Assembly: GCF_000695625.1 (NCBI RefSeq)
Contig: NZ_JMQI01000064.1
Span: 124,001 to 188,000 of the forward strand
Source: Amycolatopsis rifamycinica
Lineage (GTDB): Bacteria; Actinomycetota; Actinomycetes; Mycobacteriales; Pseudonocardiaceae
DNA: 64,000 nt
Direction of reading: 5' to 3'
Shown here piece by piece: positions 40,542-48,212 of the stretch. Position 1 is the first letter of the stretch. Each line of letters opens with the position of its first letter. The position numbers and the translations under genes are program-made. The notes beneath the pieces were generated by a model. That model searched no databases. It saw only the letters and a list, made by a program, of their open reading frames with translations, and was not told where the DNA came from.

Positions 40542-42155
40542 TCAGGCCGCGGCCGCTTCGGGCGCCGGCGCCGGTGTCTGCCAGCGCGGCTTGACCCGCT
40601 GCATCACCGCCGCGGAAACGACCCCGAGCAGGAGGACGCCCATCGGCAGCAGCATCGTCACGCGGGCGGCGTCGGTCAGTCCACTGTGGACCGCCTCGGT
40701 GGCCAGCTTCCCGGCCTGCGCGGCGATCTCCGCGGGCAGCCCCGGCATCGGCGACGGGCCGCCCGCCGAGCCGAACTCGCCGGTGCTCGCCGCCGCGTGC
40801 GCGATGCCCTCCGTGAACGGCGCCCGGTACTGCTCCGGCAGCTGCGAAGCGGCCTTCGTCGCTTCGTCCGCGATGGACGCGCTGATCCGCGCCTGCAGCA
40901 GCACGCCGATGGCCGCGCTACCGAGCACGCCGCCCACCTGGCGCGCGGTGTTGAAGATGCCGGACGCGGTCCCGGCCAGGCGCGGCTCGATCGAACCCAT
41001 CGTCAGGTTGCTCATCGGCGAGAAGATGCAGCCGATGCCGAGCCCGCACACCAGCAGCGCCGGGACGAACGTCCACGGGTTGCTGTCCGGCGTCGCCTGC
41101 AGCGCGATGATCCCGAGCCCGGCCGCGAGCGCCGCCAGGCCGAACATCACCAGGTACTTGCCGTTCACCTTGTCCGACGCGCGCCCGACGAACGGCGCGA
41201 TGATCCCGGACAGCAGCGACATCGGGGCGGTGAGCAGGCCGCCCATGGTCGGGCTCAGCCCGAGCACCGACTGGATGTAGATGACCAGCGGCAGGAACAT
41301 GCCGGTCATCGCGAAGCCGACGGTGGTCGCGGTGAGCGTCCCGGCCGAGAAGTTCCGGTTCGAGAACACCTGCAGCGGCAGCAGCGGCTCCCGCTTGTTG
41401 AACCGCTGCCACACCAGGAACGCGATCATCAGCACCACGCCGGCGCCGATGATCTCGAACACCGTGATCCCGGCGAAGACCGTGCCCCAGTCGTACTGCT
41501 GCCCGTTCTGGACGCCGAACACGATGCAGAGCAGCGCCGCGCTCGAGAGCACGATGCCCAGCAGGTCGAACGAGTGCGCGTGCTTCGGCTGCCAGTCCGG
41601 CACCAGCAGCAGGGTGAGCACGACGGCGATCACGCCGATCGGCACGTTGACGTAGAAGATCCACTCCCAGCCGAGGTGGTCGACGAGCACGCCGCCGAGC
41701 AGCGGGCCCGCGATGGTCGCCAGCCCGGCGACCCCGCCCCACATGCCCATCGCCGGACCGCGCTTGGCCGGCGGGAACAGGTGCGTGATGAACGCCAGCG
41801 TCTGCGGCGTCATCAGGGCGGCGCCGAGGCCCTGCACGGCCCGGGCGGCGATCAGCATTTCGACGTTGCCGGACAGGCCGCACCACAGCGACGCGCCGGT
41901 GAACACGACGAGCCCGGCGAGGAACACGCGCTTCGGGCCGAAGCGGTCACCGAGCCGGCTGGTGAACAGCATCGGCACGGCGTAGGTGAGCAGGTAGACG
42001 CTGATCACCCAGACGATCGAGTTCAGCCCGGCGCCCAGCTCGCGCAGCATGGTCGGGATCGCGATCGACACGATCGTCGTGTCGAGCAGGATCATGAAGA
42101 AGCCGAGGCACAGCGCGCCCAGCGCGGCCCACGGGTTAGCTTGTCTTGCGTTCAT
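40542..42155 (-). CDS. MFS drug exporter, DHA2 (14-helix) family
   Basis: A 537-residue efflux pump of the EmrB/QacA type using proton exchange. Signatures: LDTTIVSIAIPTML in helix 1, the motif A loop SRLGDRFGPKRVFLAG, the antiporter motif C GLATIAGPLLGG in helix 5, and 14 predicted helices. ATG 42155 lies inside the 3' end of the PadR gene (20-base overlap), so the pump is made together with its regulator. Substrate unknown. Confidence 0.93.
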   Translation of the reverse strand: MNARQANPWAALGALCLGFFMILLDTTIVSIAIPTMLRELGAGLNSIVWVISVYLLTYAVPMLFTSRLGDRFGPKRVFLAGLVVFTGASLWCGLSGNVEMLIAARAVQGLGAALMTPQTLAFITHLFPPAKRGPAMGMWGGVAGLATIAGPLLGGVLVDHLGWEWIFYVNVPIGVIAVVLTLLLVPDWQPKHAHSFDLLGIVLSSAALLCIVFGVQNGQQYDWGTVFAGITVFEIIGAGVVLMIAFLVWQRFNKREPLLPLQVFSNRNFSAGTLTATTVGFAMTGMFLPLVIYIQSVLGLSPTMGGLLTAPMSLLSGIIAPFVGRASDKVNGKYLVMFGLAALAAGLGIIALQATPDSNPWTFVPALLVCGLGIGCIFSPMSNLTMGSIEPRLAGTASGIFNTARQVGGVLGSAAIGVLLQARISASIADEATKAASQLPEQYRAPFTEGIAHAAASTGEFGSAGGPSPMPGLPAEIAAQAGKLATEAVHSGLTDAARVTMLLPMGVLLLGVVSAAVMQRVKPRWQTPAPAPEAAAA

Positions 42156-42762
42156 CGTCGTCTTCCTTGGTGATGAGCGTGAGCTTGGGTTGTCCTTCGT
42201 CCTTGAAGGCGATCCGCCCGGAGCGCAGGTCGTCGAGGAGCCGCTCGGTCCACTGGAGCTCGAACTTCCGGTGGTCGCACTGGTAGCGCCAGTCCAGCCA
42301 GTAGATCGGCGGCGTCCCGTCTTCGGCCAGCCGCTGCAGCACCGCCTCGTCCGCGGCCACCGCGGCGCGCAGCCGGGTGATCCGGTGCTCGAGTTCGATC
42401 AGCGAAGCTTCGCGCCCCAGTTCGTCGATCACCCCGAGCCCGGACAGGTAGGCGGGGAATTCCGTCGCGAGATCGCCGAGCAGCTCGCGGCCGCGCTGGG
42501 TGAACTCGTCGAGCCCTCGCTGCGTCATGCCGTAGACGGTCCGTTCGGGCCGCCGTCCGTCACGTTGCGTGTCGACGACCTCGATGAGTCCGTCCCGGAG
42601 CAGGCGCTCCACGGTGTGGTAGAGCGAGCCGGCCTTCACGTTGACCCGCATGTGGACGTACCGCTCGCGCATGAGCTGGGCCATCTCGTACGGGTGCATC
42701 GGCCCCTCGTGGAGCAGCTCCAGCACGGCGATGCCGAGCGGGGTCAGCTTGGGCGAGGCCAT
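42136..42762 (-). CDS. PadR-family repressor
   Basis: A 208-residue regulator with an N-terminal winged helix: GIAVLELLHEGPMHPYEMAQ then VKAGSLYHTVERLLRDGLIE and YGMTQRGLDEF (to about residue 90), followed by a long C-terminal coiled-coil for dimerisation. PadR proteins repress efflux or phenolic-acid genes until a ligand binds. Gene order PadR then MFS with a 20-base overlap makes self-regulation of the pump operon likely; repeated ACGTGG half sites lie in its promoter. Confidence 0.92.
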   Translation of the reverse strand: MASPKLTPLGIAVLELLHEGPMHPYEMAQLMRERYVHMRVNVKAGSLYHTVERLLRDGLIEVVDTQRDGRRPERTVYGMTQRGLDEFTQRGRELLGDLATEFPAYLSGLGVIDELGREASLIELEHRITRLRAAVAADEAVLQRLAEDGTPPIYWLDWRYQCDHRKFELQWTERLLDDLRSGRIAFKDEGQPKLTLITKEDDDERKTS

Positions 42763-42789
42763 GGGTTCAGCTCCTCCAGGTCGGTTATT

Positions 42790-42811
42790 CCACGTGGACT
42801 ATACGACGTGG
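42790..42811 (-). promoter_or_regulatory. probable PadR operator
   Basis: CCACGTGG palindrome (42790-42797) with a second ACGTGG (42806-42811) 14 bp away, separated by ACTATACG, in the promoter just upstream of the PadR gene start (42762). Confidence 0.4.
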
Positions 42812-42856
42812 GCTAGCGCCGGGTCCACGGTCATTCCTGTGACGCGCCGTACACAG

Positions 42857-42895
42857 CGTGAAGGCCCCCATGATCTCGTCATGGGGGCCTTCACG
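42857..42895 (-). terminator. 17-bp hairpin after the Ro60 gene
   Basis: CGTGAAGGCCCCCATGA (42857-42873) pairs perfectly with its complement at 42879-42895, loop TCTCG. It begins eight bases after the Ro60 stop on the minus strand. Confidence 0.75.
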
Positions 42896-42902
42896 GCGTC
42901 TC

Positions 42903-44477
42903 TCAGAAGGGCCAGTCGGCGTTCCGGCCCCGCTCGATCAGCGGGATCATCCGGAACGCCTGGTCGGTCAGGCCGCCGAAGGTGTGCCGGTGCGCGCCGC
43001 CGGACGGCGCGTGGCCGGCCCGGTAACCCGCCAGGTTCCAGGTGTACAGCGGCACGTGCGCGGGCAGAGCTTGCCCGACGTCGCCGTACGCCGCCTGCTC
43101 GTCGGTGAGGATGACGACGCGGTCGTGCTTCGCGAAGTGCTTCTTCACCGCGCCCGCCGTGTCGGTGCCGCCGCCGATGAAGAACCCGCCGGACTTCCAG
43201 CGCTCGACGTCGGCCAGCAGCGACCCGCCCCGGCGCAGCTTGAACACCTTGGTGCCCTGGCCGCGGTCCCAGTAGCCGTCCGAGAACGACACGACGTCGG
43301 CCTTCGCGCAGCGCCGTCCGAGCGCCAGTCCGAACACCGCGGCCGCGTCCCAGCGCATCAGGCTGCCGTCCTTGCTGAAGCGGTCGTTCATCGACGCCGA
43401 CGTGTCGACGAGGATGAGCGTCCGGCCGCGCAGCACGGGCACGTTGGCCAGCGCGTGCGCGATCGCCCGCTCGAGCGCCCACGCCCACCGCAGCGACGGC
43501 GCCGCCCGGTAGGCCGCGAGGAACCGCATCGGCAGCTGCCGCGACTTCGCGACCTGCACGGGACTGGCGAGCCGCTCGGCGACCCGCTGCGCGACCGCGT
43601 CCGAGACGCCGGCCTCGTCGAAGTTGCGGAGGTTCCGCAGCAGGGCCATGTAGCCCATCGACGGGATCAGCGCCTCCCAGACGCGCGCGTCCAGCGGACC
43701 CTGCAGCCATCCGGCGACGGACTCCCACGTCATGCCCGCCGCCCGCAGCACGTCCGCGGCGTCCGTCCGGCCGAACAGCGCTCGCCGCCGGTCGACGTCC
43801 TGGCTCATCAGCTCCGCGCGGGCGCGCAGCGTGGCCAGGGAGTCCGGGATGGCGTTGCCGCGGCCGTGGCGCTCGTCGAGGATGTGCTTGAACAGCTCGC
43901 CTCCGCCGGCCGGGTGGGTCAGCTCGAGGACGTCGGCGAACCGGAACGCGTGCGCGGCGGAGTCCCACTTGACGAAGGATCGCTCGTCGTACAGCCGCGC
44001 CGCGGCGTCGGCGATCCCGCGCTTGACGGGCTTCGGCACGGCCCGGCCGTGCACGGAAGTCCAGTAGGCGAGCAGCTCACCGGGCTCGTCGGCCCGCTGC
44101 AGCACGTCGGCGACGACCTGGCGGCTCATCCCGTCGAGGCCGGCGTCCCGCCGCGCCTTGGCGAACTCGGCCGCGCCGACCAGCGACGCCGTCCGCAGGT
44201 TCGCGGCGGTCCGCAGCCAGCGCAGGAACCGCGCGGTCCACTGAGGATCGTCCAACGTGGACTTGCGGACGAGCTCGGCGTAGCGCGTGTCGCGGGTGTC
44301 CGCGGACTCGTAGAAGGTGTGCTCGCCGACCATGTTCGCGACGGCGAGCAGGAAGAGCTCGGACTTGGTGTCGCGCGCGTAGCCGGCACCGCCCTGGTGG
44401 GTGACGGTGGACGGCGTGGCCTCGCCGCGGACCGGAGAGGTCGCGGCGGGCGCTCGTGCGGTGTTGAACTTGCTCAT
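42903..44477 (-). CDS. rsr: Ro60-family TROVE-domain RNA-binding protein
   Basis: A 524-residue bacterial Ro60 orthologue. These proteins form a ring that binds Y RNAs on its outer face and the 3' ends of misfolded RNAs in the hole; in Deinococcus the Y RNA tethers it to PNPase for RNA decay. The TROVE ring is helical up to about residue 345, with MGYMALLRNLRNF (274-286) and KPVKRGIADAAARLY as family-typical segments. The C-terminal von Willebrand A domain has an intact metal site: DTSAS (358-362), Thr438 and Asp459 (LTDE). ATG 44477 has GGGGGAG four bases upstream. Two Y-RNA-like genes precede it on the same strand. The gene name follows Deinococcus usage. Confidence 0.93.
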   Translation of the reverse strand: MSKFNTARAPAATSPVRGEATPSTVTHQGGAGYARDTKSELFLLAVANMVGEHTFYESADTRDTRYAELVRKSTLDDPQWTARFLRWLRTAANLRTASLVGAAEFAKARRDAGLDGMSRQVVADVLQRADEPGELLAYWTSVHGRAVPKPVKRGIADAAARLYDERSFVKWDSAAHAFRFADVLELTHPAGGGELFKHILDERHGRGNAIPDSLATLRARAELMSQDVDRRRALFGRTDAADVLRAAGMTWESVAGWLQGPLDARVWEALIPSMGYMALLRNLRNFDEAGVSDAVAQRVAERLASPVQVAKSRQLPMRFLAAYRAAPSLRWAWALERAIAHALANVPVLRGRTLILVDTSASMNDRFSKDGSLMRWDAAAVFGLALGRRCAKADVVSFSDGYWDRGQGTKVFKLRRGGSLLADVERWKSGGFFIGGGTDTAGAVKKHFAKHDRVVILTDEQAAYGDVGQALPAHVPLYTWNLAGYRAGHAPSGGAHRHTFGGLTDQAFRMIPLIERGRNADWPF

Positions 44478-44495
44478 TTCTCCCCCTGTTGTGGA

Positions 44496-44672
44496 GGGAG
44501 TCACGGCCACAGCGATGCCCGAGATCGAAATCGGTGAAGGTACATAGCTGCTCTAGGCCACTGAGCTACCGGACCGCGAGTGGTCCGGGAGGGATTCGAA
44601 CCCCCGACCTGCCCGTTGGAAGCGGAAGTAACCCTCGCCTGCGCACCGGGCACCGTGGTGGCCGTGACTCCC
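44496..44672. repeat. 15-bp inverted repeats flanking the tRNA-like Y RNA
   Basis: GGGAGTCACGGCCAC at 44496-44510 and its exact complement at 44658-44672 bracket the larger Y-RNA-like gene. CCCGAGATCG is also repeated directly (44518-44527 and 44670-44679), next to the inverted copies. The leader could thus pair around the RNA into a long stem. Confidence 0.75.
44533..44639 (-). ncRNA. yrlA: YrlA-like Y RNA with circularly permuted tRNA module
   Basis: Reading 5' to 3' on the minus strand: GGCGAGGGT (44631-44639) pairs with ACCTTCACC (44533-44541) as the base stem, followed by TACTTCCG, the same layout as the second RNA. Inside is a complete tRNA-like body in permuted order: T-arm with loop TTCGAAT (44594-44600) on a 5-bp stem, acceptor strand CCGGACC (44582-44588), six-base linker, acceptor strand GGTCCGG (44569-44575, perfect 7 bp), TA as positions 8-9, and a D-arm GCTC-AGTGGCCTA-GAGC (44550-44566) with the conserved GG. 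Such a closed acceptor end is what bacterial YrlA RNAs show. It is encoded 56 bases upstream of the Ro60 gene, in the same direction. A normal tRNA is excluded because no anticodon arm exists. Confidence 0.82.
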
Positions 44673-44727
44673 GAGATCGGTGACGCACCGGGAGTGCGTG
44701 TGAAGTTGGGTGCCCGAGGTCTCGGCT

Positions 44728-44804
44728 GGAGAAGGTGTCCACCGGTCACCGTGAGGCGACCGGTTTTGGATTCGAACCAAGGGATACCGGAAGTAACCTT
44801 CCCC
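44728..44804 (-). ncRNA. second Y-RNA-like gene, T-arm only
   Basis: On the minus strand GGGGAAGGT (44796-44804) pairs with ACCTTCTCC (44728-44736), nine pairs with one G-U, and is followed by TACTTCCGG as in the YrlA-like RNA. The body has a T-arm with loop TTCGAAT (44770-44776) on a 4-bp TTGG/CCAA stem and a 10-bp hairpin ACCGGTCGCC-TCAC-GGTGACCGGT (44741-44764), but no D-arm. Both RNAs are preceded by CCCGGTGCG. TACCTT at 44824-44829 could be the -10 box of a transcript covering both RNAs and possibly the Ro60 mRNA. Probably a reduced Y RNA. Confidence 0.7.
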
Positions 44805-44889
44805 GTCGCACCGGGCGGAACCCAAGGTAGCAGGCGGTCGGCCGCGGCTCGACCGGTTTTCCGGCAGGCCGCCCGCGAGCCCTCCGCGA

Positions 44890-44941
44890 AGTTAGTTCGT
44901 GCTAGGAACTACTTGTGTTATGTTCGTAGTACGAACTAACT
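44890..44941 (+). promoter_or_regulatory. double operator upstream of LLM oxidoreductase/MarR
   Basis: AGTTAGTTCGT (44890-44900) and ACGAACTAACT (44931-44941) form an 11-bp perfect inverted repeat; within it are TAGTTC-N7-GAACTA (44893-44911) and TTCGTAGTACGAA (44923-44935). The block ends 11 bases before the ATG at 44953 and is the likely site of the MarR protein encoded at 45856. Confidence 0.65.
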
Positions 44942-44952
44942 GGGAGGAAACC

Positions 44953-45846
44953 ATGACCTACTTCGGCATCGGCGTGTCCACGGCCGTCTCCGCCGTCTCC
45001 GACGCCCTGGACCGGGCCGTTCAGGCCGACCGCGGCGGGCTCGACCTCATCACCGTGTCCGATCACCCGTACCACGCCGATCGGCTCGACGCGTACGCCG
45101 AACTCGGGGTCCTGCTCGGCCGGACCGAACGGGTCTCCGGCCTGGTCAGCGTCACGAACCTGCCGACGCGCCCGGCGTCGGTGCTCGCGCGCACCGTCAC
45201 GAGCCTGTCCGCGCTGACCGGCGGCCGGATCGTGCTCGGCATGGGCGTCGGCGGGCTGTGGGACGACATCGCGCGGCTCGGCTTCCCGAAACTCGCGCCG
45301 GGGCAGGCCGTCCGGGCCTTCGAGGAGGGCATCCGGCTGGTCAAGATGCTCGGCGGGGGCGGCGGGCCGGTCACCTTCGAGGGCGAGTTCCACCAGGTCA
45401 CGAACCTGGAACCGGCCGCGGCGGAGATGCCGCCGGTGTGGACCGGGTCGGTGGGGCCGAAGTCCCTCGCCGTCACCGGCCGGGTGGCCGACGGGTGGAT
45501 GCCCGGCCACGCCGCCGACTGGCTCAGCGAGCGCTACCGCACCTCACGGCCGCTGATCGACAAGGCCGCCGTCGACGCCGGGCGGGATCCCGCCGAGATC
45601 GCCACCGTCTACAACTTCCCCGGGCGCATCACGGCGGAGCCGCTCCGCAGGACCCGCGACGGCGACGGCCGCTGGATCGGTGGCTCGCCCGCCCAGTGGA
45701 TCGAGGAGCTGACCGGCGCCGTGCTGGAGCACGGCGCCGCCGGGTTCGTGCTCTTCGGACCCGGCGGCAGCGCCCCCGACGAGGTCGCCACCGCGCGGTG
45801 GGCCGAGGAGATCGTGCCCGCCGTGCGCGAGGCCGTCGCGAAGTAG
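44953..45846 (+). CDS. LLM-class (F420-type) flavin-dependent oxidoreductase
   Basis: A 297-residue enzyme with the luciferase-like TIM barrel: DLITVSDHPY (N-terminal cofactor side), ALTGGRIVLGMGVGG and the C-terminal VWTGSVGPKSLAVTGRVADGW, characteristic of F420H2- or FMN-dependent oxidoreductases. ATG 44953 has GGGAGGAAACC. The MarR gene follows nine bases after the stop and a strong double operator precedes the start, so the pair forms an inducible detoxification or secondary-metabolism unit. Substrate unknown. Confidence 0.88.
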   Translation: MTYFGIGVSTAVSAVSDALDRAVQADRGGLDLITVSDHPYHADRLDAYAELGVLLGRTERVSGLVSVTNLPTRPASVLARTVTSLSALTGGRIVLGMGVGGLWDDIARLGFPKLAPGQAVRAFEEGIRLVKMLGGGGGPVTFEGEFHQVTNLEPAAAEMPPVWTGSVGPKSLAVTGRVADGWMPGHAADWLSERYRTSRPLIDKAAVDAGRDPAEIATVYNFPGRITAEPLRRTRDGDGRWIGGSPAQWIEELTGAVLEHGAAGFVLFGPGGSAPDEVATARWAEEIVPAVREAVAK

Positions 45847-45855
45847 GCTGACCGG

Positions 45856-46314
45856 ATGGGGAAGAGCGGGGCGGACCTCGGTGTGGTGGCCGGGCTCGTG
45901 CGGGCGTCGTTCCTGGTGAACGCCGTCTACACCGAGTCCGCCCGCGAGTACGGGCTCACCGTGCAGCAGGGGCAGCTGCTGTGCGTGCTGATGGGCCGGC
46001 CGTACGGCATGGGCGACCTGGGCGCGACGCTCGGCCTCGAGAAGTCGAGCCTGACCGGCCTGGTCGACCGCGCGGTCCGCCGCGGGCTCGTCCGGCGCGA
46101 ACCCGACCCGGTCGACCGCCGGGCGGTCCAGGTCCTCCTGACCGCGGACGGCCACGACCTGGCGGAGGACTTCTACGCGGCGACGTGCCGCCGCGTCGAC
46201 GAGCTGGCCGCGGGCCTGAGCACCCCGGACCGCGATCGGCTCGCGGCGCTGCTGGGCGCGATCGTCCGGGAGAACGAAGTCCCGACGGTCTTCCTCGACG
46301 CCCTTCAGCCCTGA
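45856..46314 (+). CDS. MarR-family regulator
   Basis: A 152-residue winged-helix repressor. The recognition region is YGMGDLGATLGLEKSSLTGL, followed by the wing VRREPDPVDRRAVQVLLTADG with the family DRR. It is cotranscribed with the LLM oxidoreductase and most likely represses both through the operator at 44890-44941. The last 10 bases overlap the end of the convergent accE gene. Confidence 0.9.
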   Translation: MGKSGADLGVVAGLVRASFLVNAVYTESAREYGLTVQQGQLLCVLMGRPYGMGDLGATLGLEKSSLTGLVDRAVRRGLVRREPDPVDRRAVQVLLTADGHDLAEDFYAATCRRVDELAAGLSTPDRDRLAALLGAIVRENEVPTVFLDALQP

Positions 46315-46523
46315 GGCAGACCCGAAGCGCGCCAAGCACCCTCGCCGGGGTGCAGCGGCCGCCGCAGCGAAGCAGCGTGATCGCCCCACCACGACGTGCG
46401 CGGCTTCGGCTTCTCCGGCGTCTTCGCGGCCGACGCCGCCGCGACGACCGCCGTCAGCGCCGCCAGCTCGGCGTCGCTCGGGTTGCCCCGGACCACCCTC
46501 AGCAGGGGCTTTTCGCCGCTCAC
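46305..46523 (-). CDS. accE: acyl-CoA carboxylase epsilon subunit
   Basis: A 72-residue protein matching the small epsilon subunits that stabilise actinobacterial acyl-CoA carboxylase complexes: LLRVVRGNPSDAELAALTAV at residues 6-25 is the conserved core, and SSWW-like TSWWGDHAASLRRPL lies near the C-terminus. The GTG at 46523 overlaps the stop of accD5 (GTGA), so subunits are made together. The 3' end overlaps the convergent MarR gene by 10 bases. Confidence 0.88.
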   Translation of the reverse strand: MSGEKPLLRVVRGNPSDAELAALTAVVAAASAAKTPEKPKPRTSWWGDHAASLRRPLHPGEGAWRASGLPQG

Positions 46524-48157
46524 AGCGGGATGTTCCCGTGCTTCTTGGGCGGCAGCGATTCCCGCTTGTTCCGCAGCAGGGACAGCGCCCGTGCGACGTG
46601 CCCGCGGGTGTGCGCCGGCACGATCACCGAGTCGACGTACCCACGCTCGGCCGCCGCGTACGGGTTCAGCAGCGTGTCCTCGTACTCCTGGATCAGCTCG
46701 GCGCGCAGCGCGTCGACGTCCTTCCCCTCGGAAGCCGCGTTGGCCAGGGTCTTGCGGTGGACGATGTTCGCCGCGCCCTGGGCACCCATCACCGCGACCT
46801 GCGCGGTCGGCCAGGCCAGGTTGATGTCGGCGCCGAGGTGCTTCGAGCCCATGACGTCGTACGCGCCGCCGAAGGCCTTGCGCGTGATCACCGTGACCAG
46901 CGGGACCGTCGCCTCCGCGTAGGCGTAGATCAGCTTCGCGCCGCGGCGGATGATGCCGTTCCACTCCTGATCGGTGCCCGGGAGGAAGCCCGGGACGTCG
47001 ACGAAGGTGAGCACCGGGATGTTGAACGCGTCGCAGGTGCGCACGAACCGCGCGGCCTTCTCGGACGCGTCGATGTCGAGGCAGCCCGCGAACTGCGTCG
47101 GCTGGTTGGCGACGACACCGACGCTGTGGCCGTCGACGCGGCCGAAGCCGACGATGATGTTCGGCGCGAACAGTTCGTGGACCTCGAGGAAGTCACCGTC
47201 GTCGACGACCCGGGTGATCACCTCGTGCATGTCGTACGGGGTGTTCGGCGAGTCCGGGATGATCGTGTCCAGCTCGCGGTCGGCGTCGGTGACGTCGTCG
47301 AAGAACCCCGGCCGGTCGGAAGGCGGCTCGAACACCGGCGCGTCCGACAGGTTGTTCTGCGGCAGGTAGGAGAGCAGTTCCTTGACGTAGGCGATGGCGT
47401 CCTCGTCGTCGGAGCCCAGGTAGTGCGCGACGCCGGACTTCGTGTTGTGGGTGCGGCCGCCGCCGAGCTCCTCGAAGGTGACGTCCTCGCCGGTGACCGT
47501 CTTGACGACGTCCGGGCCGGTGATGAACATCTGCGACGTCTCGTCGACCATCACGATGAAGTCGGTCAGCGCGGGGGAGTAGACGTGCCCGCCCGCGTTC
47601 GCGCCCATGATCAGCGAGATCTGCGGGATGACGCCGGAGGCCTGCACGTTGCGGCGGAAGATCTCGCCGTAGAGGCCGAGCGAGACGACGCCCTCCTGGA
47701 TGCGCGCGCCGCCGCCCTCGTTGATGCCGATGATCGGACGGCCGGTCTTGATCGCCAGGTCCATCACCTTGACGATCTTCTCGCCGTAGACCTCGCCGAG
47801 GCTGCCGCCGAAGACGGTGACGTCCTGGCTGAAGACGCACACCGGACGGCCGTCGACGGTGCCGTAGCCGGTCACGACGCCGTCGCCGTACGGGCGGTTC
47901 TTCTCCTGGCCGAAGTTGGTCGAGCGGTGCCGCGCCAGCTCGTCGAGTTCGACGAAGGAGTTCTCGTCGAGGAGCAGCTCGATGCGTTCGCGGGCGGTTT
48001 TCTTGCCCTTGGCGTGCTGCTTCTCCACCGCACGGGCCGAGCCCGCGTGCACCGCCTCGTCGTACCGGCGGTACAGGTCGGCCAGCTTGCCGGCCGTGGT
48101 GTGGATGTCCGGTTCGTCCTCGGGCGGCGTCCCGAGCGGCTCCGTCGCACTGCTCAT
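46520..48157 (-). CDS. accD5: propionyl/acyl-CoA carboxylase carboxyltransferase (beta) subunit
   Basis: Transfers CO2 from biotin on the alpha subunit (33.3-35.0 kb) to propionyl- or acetyl-CoA. The 545-residue chain has two crotonase-like halves: GYGTVDGRPVCVFSQDVTVF, GGSLGEVYGEKIVKVMDLA and GGGARIQEGV in the first, and VDVPGFLPGTDQEWNGIIRR and AFGGAYDVMGSKHLGAD in the second. The Asp in GFGMGAxx-type positions that sets acyl specificity was not resolved. ATG 48157 lies eight bases after TAAGCT (48166-48171), a leaderless arrangement. Operon with accE. Confidence 0.95.
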   Translation of the reverse strand: MSSATEPLGTPPEDEPDIHTTAGKLADLYRRYDEAVHAGSARAVEKQHAKGKKTARERIELLLDENSFVELDELARHRSTNFGQEKNRPYGDGVVTGYGTVDGRPVCVFSQDVTVFGGSLGEVYGEKIVKVMDLAIKTGRPIIGINEGGGARIQEGVVSLGLYGEIFRRNVQASGVIPQISLIMGANAGGHVYSPALTDFIVMVDETSQMFITGPDVVKTVTGEDVTFEELGGGRTHNTKSGVAHYLGSDDEDAIAYVKELLSYLPQNNLSDAPVFEPPSDRPGFFDDVTDADRELDTIIPDSPNTPYDMHEVITRVVDDGDFLEVHELFAPNIIVGFGRVDGHSVGVVANQPTQFAGCLDIDASEKAARFVRTCDAFNIPVLTFVDVPGFLPGTDQEWNGIIRRGAKLIYAYAEATVPLVTVITRKAFGGAYDVMGSKHLGADINLAWPTAQVAVMGAQGAANIVHRKTLANAASEGKDVDALRAELIQEYEDTLLNPYAAAERGYVDSVIVPAHTRGHVARALSLLRNKRESLPPKKHGNIPL

Positions 48158-48212
48158 GCCACGGGAGCTTAACTACTTGTCGGTCACTTGGCGTGTGGCG
48201 TAGGCAACGTCC

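Noticed and set aside
44569..44605. A tRNA gene, suggested by GGTCCGGTAGCTCAGTGG and GGTTCGAATCCC on the minus strand
   Set aside because: The 3' half precedes the 5' half, there is no anticodon arm, and the element sits before a Ro60 gene; a Y RNA with a permuted tRNA module explains it better.
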